Shown: positions 1 through 5,076 of the stretch, piece by piece | How positions within the stretch are numbered: position 1 is the first letter of the stretch | Layout of the letters: every line of letters begins with the position of its first letter | Origin: Bacteroidota bacterium | Lineage (GTDB): Bacteria; Bacteroidota; Bacteroidia; Bacteroidales; UBA1715 | Reading direction: 5' to 3' | Assembly: GCA_029266015.1 (NCBI GenBank) | Contig: JAJUFK010000187.1 | Coordinates: 1-5,076 of the forward strand | DNA: 5,076 bases | Notes under the pieces: generated by a model | Told to the model about the DNA's origin: nothing | What the model saw: only the letters and a program-made list of their open reading frames with translations | The model's database searches: none | Program-made: the position numbers and the translations under genes

Positions 1-2295
1 GCTTTTGATGAAATGCTATTGCGTGATGCGTGTTTATATTATATAAATAAAGAGTTAACAAAAAACAATACCCGAATTTTAGTACCTAATGAAACATTGC
101 AAACTATTTCTCAACAATTTGCGGTATATATGAGTGATGTTGATGATACAAGAGCTACGTATGCTCCAAAAAAATATCAATTAGAAAATAGACTCATTGA
201 AGCAGGTGCCGGAATACATCAAGCTGATGAAGTTACTATAAAAACCTTAGTAGCTAAAGGTAAAACCTTACTCACATATGATGAAGTTGCTCAGGAAGTT
301 GCATTTCAGTTTTTTAAACGTAAATCGGCAGAAGTTCTTATGCATCCTAAATATGTTTTTGCCGGTATAGGGTGTAAATTAGATAAAACAAATAAAAAAG
401 TTTTTGTTGCTGTAAGTGTTGGTAATTATAACTTGTTAAGTATGGATAAAAAAGCCATTAAAGAATCGGGCTTACCAATTAATCAATCACAACATGGACT
501 TGAGGGCTATGATGCTCGTACATGTAAACCATGTGAACGATATAAAAATATAAGTCAGTTACAAGAAGGAATTACTGTTGAAAATGGTGAAATTTATTAT
601 TCTACATCAGATTATAAATCGTTGCGAAAAATTTTAAAATATCCTAAAGATGGATTAGCCGTAGATATAGTTCTTGAAAATCAATATCCATGTAAAGGTG
701 CTAATATTGTAAATAAACAATTGCAAACACGAGGAACACTTACAAAACCGGTATATTTCAGTAATTTTGAAAAACTAAATCTTGAAACAGGCAGAAATGC
801 TTCAACTAAATTGAAACTTAAAATGGGTACATTGCCCGAAGGAATTAAAGATTATGAATTGAATTTGGTTATAATTAAAGATAAACGTGTATGTAAAAAT
901 ATTTTTCCGGCATATACTAAACAATTTGAAACAGCCGAAAAGCTTGATTTACAACCATTCCCTGATACGGTTACTAAATATAATACGTTTATTTATAAAC
1001 CAAAATACGAAATAGATACTATTACTTTTATTATTCCATTTGAAGTAGGTAGATCAACCTATAAAAAAGAAGATATTCAAGCGTTTATTGATTCTTTAAA
1101 ACAACCATCATTTAGACCATTAAATATTACAATTACAGCATATTCTTCAATTGATGGAACTGCCGAAAATAATATGAAACTACGAGGTGATAGAATTAAT
1201 AGTATTTTAAATGCGTTGAATCAATATACAAATAATTCAGCTCCTATTACAACATTAAGTCAGGAATCATGGGATATGTTTTATCGTGATGTGGTAGGTA
1301 CCGAATATCAATTTTTGAGAACTAAAACCAAAGATGAAATTCTTACTTATATTAAACAAGGCGATAATTTAAAACGAATGGAGTTTATTCTTAAAAAACA
1401 TAGATTTGCCGAAATTAAAATACGTGCAGAATATGATATTTCAACGCCACAAAAAGAACAAGAATATGTATTGTATGCATTTCATAAAGCATTAAAAAAC
1501 TTTAATGATGTGCAAGCTCTTGCTATTCAAAAATATATAATGCAACAAGTGCTTTCCAATAGATATTCTCGATTGACTATCGATAAAATGATAATACCTG
1601 ATAAAGCTGCATATGCCGGATTACAGATGAATAAAGTGTGGTTGAATTATACGGCTCGCAGAATGCCTATTGATTTAGATTTCTTGAAAGAAATGAAGCG
1701 TCTTATGGCTTTAGATATGGATAATATGTACATAAAACGCAATTGGATATTTGCACGTTTAATGTTAGAAACTATTGATAATGAGTTTTATGTGAGTGAT
1801 ATGCAAAAAGAAATAGATGCCTTACTTATTTCATCATTACCAAAATATGCTGTTGATCCTCTTAATTTGGAATTACAAATAAAATCTTTAAAATCATTAA
1901 ATAAAACGTTTAAAGTAGCCGATGAAGAAGCTTTTGTTGATGCGGCTTTTACTCGAATTAAAGATATTATTCAAATTGATAAAACCGATTGGAAAGGTGC
2001 AATGAATTTAGCAAGTATTTTTATTGAAATGAATGATTATGAATATCCGCTTTCACTTATGTCTCCTATGGTTAATAATCCTGCTGTAAACGAAGATTTT
2101 ATTTTTACTTTCTTAGCTATGTGTACTCATACCGATTATATGCATCATACAAAAGCATTTATGGATGCAGTAAATCGTGCTACCAATATGAATAAATATC
2201 GCTTTTGTGAACTCATGGATTCCGGTAAATTTTCTTTTCAACTTTTAGAAAATCCCGAATTTAAAAAAGAATATTGTACTATGTGCAATAAATAG
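1..2295 (+). CDS. Envelope protein of unknown function with CAP-like and degenerate OmpA-like domains (5' partial)
   Basis: The frame is open from base 1 to the TAG at 2293-2295, so the true start and any signal peptide lie upstream. The ATG at 13 falls inside what looks like the first CAP helix and is probably internal; residues below are numbered from it. Residues 1 to about 137 fit a diverged CAP/SCP fold: a helix with INKEL, then SQQFAVYM, an R60...G65...DEV74 stretch, and KSAEVLMHPKY...AGIG at 104-120. The CAP histidines are missing (SQQF for a His-bearing helix, no PGH after S105). Residues 138-330 are not recognised; they hold CKPC (171-174) and C227. Residues 333-476 resemble OmpA_C: ITAYSSIDG at 374-382 and N387..L390...R394, then a strand near 466-475 after an insertion. 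S379 replaces the diaminopimelate-contacting Asp. Residues 477-760 are predicted helical and end in CTMC (755-758). Location in the envelope is inferred from the domains. The coding call is certain; the CAP assignment is tentative, the OmpA-like one firmer. No function is assigned. Confidence 0.6.
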   Translation, partial: AFDEMLLRDACLYYINKELTKNNTRILVPNETLQTISQQFAVYMSDVDDTRATYAPKKYQLENRLIEAGAGIHQADEVTIKTLVAKGKTLLTYDEVAQEVAFQFFKRKSAEVLMHPKYVFAGIGCKLDKTNKKVFVAVSVGNYNLLSMDKKAIKESGLPINQSQHGLEGYDARTCKPCERYKNISQLQEGITVENGEIYYSTSDYKSLRKILKYPKDGLAVDIVLENQYPCKGANIVNKQLQTRGTLTKPVYFSNFEKLNLETGRNASTKLKLKMGTLPEGIKDYELNLVIIKDKRVCKNIFPAYTKQFETAEKLDLQPFPDTVTKYNTFIYKPKYEIDTITFIIPFEVGRSTYKKEDIQAFIDSLKQPSFRPLNITITAYSSIDGTAENNMKLRGDRINSILNALNQYTNNSAPITTLSQESWDMFYRDVVGTEYQFLRTKTKDEILTYIKQGDNLKRMEFILKKHRFAEIKIRAEYDISTPQKEQEYVLYAFHKALKNFNDVQALAIQKYIMQQVLSNRYSRLTIDKMIIPDKAAYAGLQMNKVWLNYTARRMPIDLDFLKEMKRLMALDMDNMYIKRNWIFARLMLETIDNEFYVSDMQKEIDALLISSLPKYAVDPLNLELQIKSLKSLNKTFKVADEEAFVDAAFTRIKDIIQIDKTDWKGAMNLASIFIEMNDYEYPLSLMSPMVNNPAVNEDFIFTFLAMCTHTDYMHHTKAFMDAVNRATNMNKYRFCELMDSGKFSFQLLENPEFKKEYCTMCNK

Positions 2296-2381
2296 GGAAT
2301 ACCTTTGGGGTATAGAATAAAAATAATTTTCTTTATTGCAGCAAACTATTCAAAATATTGTGCCGTAAACAATAAATTGAG

Positions 2382-2389
2382 TAGTTTTG
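2382..2389 (+). promoter_or_regulatory. Candidate Bacteroidota-type promoter -7 element (TAGTTTTG)
   Basis: TAGTTTTG matches the Bacteroidota sigma-ABfr -7 consensus TAnnTTTG exactly. A TTG at 2358-2360 lies 21 bases upstream, within the 17-23 base spacing described for -33 TTG/TTTG elements in this phylum. Transcription would start near 2395, giving a leader of roughly 40 bases before the ATG at 2434. This suggests the downstream gene can be transcribed independently of the upstream one. In DNA this AT-rich an 8-base match can occur by chance, so confidence is moderate. Confidence 0.5.
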
Positions 2390-2433
2390 AATTTTAGCTA
2401 ATATTAATTATTTTGTACTACTTTAAATAGTGT

Positions 2434-2499
2434 ATGGGTATGAATCGGGTTTTGTTGGTATTCGTGATTCTTATTGTGAGTTTTCATATGGGGTATTCA
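2434..2499 (+). other. Signal peptide of the OmpA-family protein
   Basis: These codons encode residues 1-22: a short N-terminal region with Arg5, a hydrophobic stretch from V6 to F17, and a small residue (Ser22) before Gln23. This is a typical Sec/signal peptidase I peptide, and a Gln right after the cleavage site is common in Bacteroidota exported proteins. There is no Cys, so the protein is not a lipoprotein by this reading. Confidence 0.85.
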
Positions 2500-5076
2500 C
2501 AAGAAATGTATTATAAATTATATGCTGATGCCGAATATGATAAATTAGAGAAACGGTTGGTGCAAGCTATTGCAAATCAACCTCAAAATGTATTGTTTAA
2601 TCATGTTTACGGTATATTATATGCAACCAAAGAATATCAAAAAAATGATTTGAACAAAGCATATGAATATTTGTTGCAGGCAAAAACACTATATCCATCT
2701 ATTTCAACAAGTGATAAAGAACGGTTTGCAAAATTAGGCCTTACTCAATCAAGAATTAATAAAGATTTTGAAGATGTGTGTAAACAGTTGTGGAATATTG
2801 CGGTTTCTGATAATACTATTGAGGCTTGCAATACTTTCATAAATAAATATGAAAAGGCACCCAAGGAAATTAAAGAACAAGCTCTGCAATATAGAAATGA
2901 ATTAGCATTTGCCGAAGCAAAAAAAACTCATACTATACAATCATATCAATTATTTATTCAAACGTATCCTAAAGCAGAGCAAGTTCAACTTGCTATTACG
3001 CTTCGTGACGAAATTGCGTTTGAACAAGCAATGAAAACTAATACCTTAGATGCATTGAGGGAATTTATGAATAATTATCCGCAAAGTAAATTCTATGCAC
3101 AAGTTAATACATTGTATTCTGAACGAATTTTTTCTGAAGCAACAAAAAATAAGGATTATAAAAGTTATGAACGGTTTATAAGAGATAATCCTAAAAATCC
3201 TATGTTGCCAATAGCTATAGAGCGAATGGTTGAAATAGCAAAGGAAAAGCAAGATATAAAAATGCTAAAAAAAACAGTTGATTATAGTGTCGGTATTCAT
3301 TTTAACTATGCTCTTTATGAATATTTTAAAGAATTTTCAAAAGATGGTGAATATCTTACTTTATATACATTTGTTCAACAATATCCACGAACATTTTTAG
3401 ATACCCTTTTAGCTAAAGAGTTTAAAATTGCCGAAAAAGGTGAACGGCTTGATTTATCAAAACCATATGATACTGTAATGGCAAAATATTTTGAAGATTA
3501 TATTCGATTAGCTGCACCTAAGGAAAAAGCGTTTTTGGCTTTGCAAAAATATATTTCAAACGATATAGTTGCAAAAGATTGGAATACAGCTATTGCAAAA
3601 GTTAAAAAATTTGAACCGTATTTTGGGAAAAACAATAAAAAAATATCAGATTTATTGCAAATATTATCTGCACAATATGACAATAATATAATTGTACGAC
3701 CTATTCCTGGGCAAGTGAATACACCAACAGGAGGTGAATATGCTCCAATTATTACTGCCGATAATAAATATCTATACTTCTGTGGAAGTAAACGTGCCGA
3801 TAATATTGGTAATGAAGATATCTTTATAAGTGAAAATGAACAAGGTGAATGGGGAAAACCTCGATTACTTAAAGAACTGAGTACCCCTCAGTACAATGAA
3901 GCTGTTATTAGTATAAGTAACGATGGTACTCAAATGATATATTTTCGCGAGGGTATTATTTATTATTCTGAAAAATCATTTGGAGGTTGGAGTCAAGGTG
4001 TTTCGGTTTCTGATTATATAAATAGTGGAGAATGGACAGGCGATGCTTGGATTACCGGCGATGGTAATGCAATTATTTTTGCCGCCGTTAGAAGTGAGGG
4101 TATGAATTACTACACCGAACGTAATGCAAATTTAGGGGTGTATCATGGTGCAGTTCATCATCAATCCGATTTGTATGTAAGTGTAAAACACCCCAATGGT
4201 TCATGGGGAAAGCCTAAAAGTCTTGGACCTACTATTAATACTATTTATACAGAACGAAGCCCATTTTTATATCACGATATGAAAACGTTATACTTTAGTT
4301 CCGATGGACATGGAGGTTTAGGTAATTTAGATGTTTATAAATCTACTCGATTAAGTGATACGTGTTGGGATTGTTGGAGTACTCCCGTAAATTTAGGAAA
4401 AGAAATTAATACTCCCGAAGAAAATTGGGGGTATAGAATTTCTCCTGATGGTAAACATTTTTATTTTGCAGCTCGCAAAACAGGTGAAAAATTTAATGAT
4501 ATTATGTATGTGTCAATACCAAGTAAATTCTTGCCTGAACATGTGGTGTGTTTAACAGGCACATTAGTTGACGCTAAGAAAAAACCAATACAAGCTACAA
4601 TTGTTTATGAAGACTTGGCTTTAGGAACTATAGTTGGCGAAGCTAAAACAGATCCTATAGATGGTTCATATTTTATAGCATTGCCCAATGGTAAAATATA
4701 TGGTTACTATATAAAACATGATTCATATTATCCTGAATCTCATTTTGTAGATGTAACTAAAAATAAAGAATCGCGAACAGTTAGGGAAGATATAACAGCA
4801 ATAAGCTTTGACCAGATGAAACAAGATAAAGTGGCGGTAAGGTTAAATAATTTATTCTTTGATACCAATAAAAGTAATTTGTTGCCATATTCTATTCCTG
4901 AATTACAGCGAGCAGCTAAAATTATTCAAAAATATCAACTTCGTGTTGAAATAAGTGGACATACCGATAATGTTGGTGAAGATGATTTTAATATGGATTT
5001 ATCGTTGCGAAGAGCTCAGGCTGTAAAAGATTTTTTGGTTAAAGAAGGCTGTAATCCAAATTTATTTGAAGTAAAA
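2434..5076 (+). CDS. Secreted OmpA-family protein: TPR-like repeats, PD40 propeller, CRD, OmpA_C (3' partial, PorE-like architecture)
   Basis: The frame runs from the ATG at 2434 through 881 codons with no stop before the window ends. Residues 1-22 form a type I signal peptide: an N-terminal Arg, a hydrophobic core VLLVFVILIV, and likely cleavage at YS|Q. No lipobox Cys is present. Residues 23 to about 420 are helical, with 37-39-residue repeats of TPR/Tol-Pal type. Residues 424-695 form a PD40 beta-propeller with at least five blades; diagnostic parts are YAPIITADNKYLYF (436-449), SPFLYHDMKTLYFSSDG from 609, and SPDGKHFYF (670-678), linked by W..P..LG..INT segments. Residues 704-775 resemble a carboxypeptidase-regulatory-like domain (LTGTLVDAKKKPIQATI). 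Residues 800-881 are OmpA_C, with GHTD (842-845) and N853..LS..R860A, so the peptidoglycan-binding Asp and Arg are intact; about 25-40 residues should remain beyond the window. The expected role is an outer-membrane or periplasmic protein tethered to peptidoglycan. The order matches PorE of the type IX secretion system, but PorE is a lipoprotein and other paralogues share this order, so no symbol is given. An ATG at 2440 (MNRVLL) is an equally plausible start; neither has a Shine-Dalgarno sequence. Confidence 0.85.
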   Translation, partial: MGMNRVLLVFVILIVSFHMGYSQEMYYKLYADAEYDKLEKRLVQAIANQPQNVLFNHVYGILYATKEYQKNDLNKAYEYLLQAKTLYPSISTSDKERFAKLGLTQSRINKDFEDVCKQLWNIAVSDNTIEACNTFINKYEKAPKEIKEQALQYRNELAFAEAKKTHTIQSYQLFIQTYPKAEQVQLAITLRDEIAFEQAMKTNTLDALREFMNNYPQSKFYAQVNTLYSERIFSEATKNKDYKSYERFIRDNPKNPMLPIAIERMVEIAKEKQDIKMLKKTVDYSVGIHFNYALYEYFKEFSKDGEYLTLYTFVQQYPRTFLDTLLAKEFKIAEKGERLDLSKPYDTVMAKYFEDYIRLAAPKEKAFLALQKYISNDIVAKDWNTAIAKVKKFEPYFGKNNKKISDLLQILSAQYDNNIIVRPIPGQVNTPTGGEYAPIITADNKYLYFCGSKRADNIGNEDIFISENEQGEWGKPRLLKELSTPQYNEAVISISNDGTQMIYFREGIIYYSEKSFGGWSQGVSVSDYINSGEWTGDAWITGDGNAIIFAAVRSEGMNYYTERNANLGVYHGAVHHQSDLYVSVKHPNGSWGKPKSLGPTINTIYTERSPFLYHDMKTLYFSSDGHGGLGNLDVYKSTRLSDTCWDCWSTPVNLGKEINTPEENWGYRISPDGKHFYFAARKTGEKFNDIMYVSIPSKFLPEHVVCLTGTLVDAKKKPIQATIVYEDLALGTIVGEAKTDPIDGSYFIALPNGKIYGYYIKHDSYYPESHFVDVTKNKESRTVREDITAISFDQMKQDKVAVRLNNLFFDTNKSNLLPYSIPELQRAAKIIQKYQLRVEISGHTDNVGEDDFNMDLSLRRAQAVKDFLVKEGCNPNLFEVK
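2791..3240 (+). repeat. Four tandem 37-39-residue TPR/Tol-Pal-like protein repeats
   Basis: The repeat is in the protein; the DNA copies are diverged. The units are residues 120-157, 158-194, 195-232 and 233-269. Aligned positions are F159/F196/F233, A123/A162/A199/A236, F135/F174/F211/F248 and P179/P216/P253, at offsets of 39, 37 and 37. The shared pattern is roughly F..A.k..t...y..Fi..yP, which resembles the helical pairs of Tol-Pal-system TPR repeats. A further diverged unit is visible near residues 301-333 (LYTFVQQYPR). Such arrays usually act as protein-binding scaffolds. Confidence 0.7.

Noticed and set aside
13..15. ATG at 13 as the true start of the first gene
   Set aside because: The frame is open upstream to base 1 (AFDE before the Met), the Met lies within the apparent first helix of a domain, and no signal peptide follows it.
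2299..2337. Possible terminator: ATACC/GGTAT hairpin (2299-2303 with 2309-2313) just after the stop codon
   Set aside because: The stem is only five pairs and the first T run comes about 13 bases later, not directly after it. A second AATAAA/TTTATT inverted repeat (2316-2321 with 2332-2337) has only A-T pairs. Neither makes a credible intrinsic terminator.
3046..3252. Minus-strand open frame of 68 codons
   Set aside because: It lies wholly inside the helical-repeat region of the plus-strand OmpA-family gene, has no recognisable product, and its Phe/Ile/Cys-rich translation is what antisense AT-rich coding DNA gives.
964..3477. D-(S/T)-hydrophobic tripeptides such as DTV and DTI, resembling the Bacteroidota periplasmic O-glycosylation motif
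   Set aside because: Examples exist in both proteins (residues 318-320 and 335-337 upstream; 323-325 and 346-348 downstream), but the motif is short and expected by chance at about this frequency.
3498..3683. Minus-strand open frame of 61 codons
   Set aside because: It is fully inside the same plus-strand gene, which keeps clear coding character here; a shadow frame.

Overview
The window is AT-rich (about 30% GC by eye) and carries two large plus-strand genes, both cut by the window edges. The likely source is a member of the Bacteroidota. The evidence is the domain content of the second gene (helical TPR-like repeats, PD40 propeller, carboxypeptidase-regulatory-like domain and OmpA C-terminal domain in one chain), the lack of Shine-Dalgarno sequences, and a TAnnTTTG-type -7 element in the gap between the genes. 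No genus can be assigned.

Layout: positions 1-2295 hold the 3' part of a gene whose reading frame is already open at base 1. Its visible protein starts with what looks like a diverged CAP/SCP-like fold. A middle region with a CxxC and a third Cys follows, then a diverged OmpA-like domain, then about 280 residues of predicted helix ending in a second CxxC. Positions 2296-2433 are a 138-bp AT-rich gap with one candidate promoter. Positions 2434-5076 hold the 5' part of a secreted OmpA-family protein (881 codons visible, no stop in the window). In order it has a signal peptide, about 400 residues of TPR/Tol-Pal-like helical repeats, a PD40 beta-propeller, a carboxypeptidase-regulatory-like beta domain, and an OmpA C-terminal domain with an intact peptidoglycan-binding signature.

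How they may work together (inference): the second protein should sit in the periplasm or at the inner face of the outer membrane and grip peptidoglycan through its OmpA domain. It has the same domain order as PorE of the type IX secretion system, but many Bacteroidota paralogues share that order, so it is not named here. The first protein has an OmpA-like fold in which the key peptidoglycan-contacting Asp is replaced by Ser while the partner Arg keeps its spacing. It may be a non-binding or altered-ligand envelope protein working beside the second. I saw no RNA genes, mobile elements, CRISPR arrays or convincing terminators. The minus-strand open frames are shadows inside the second gene.
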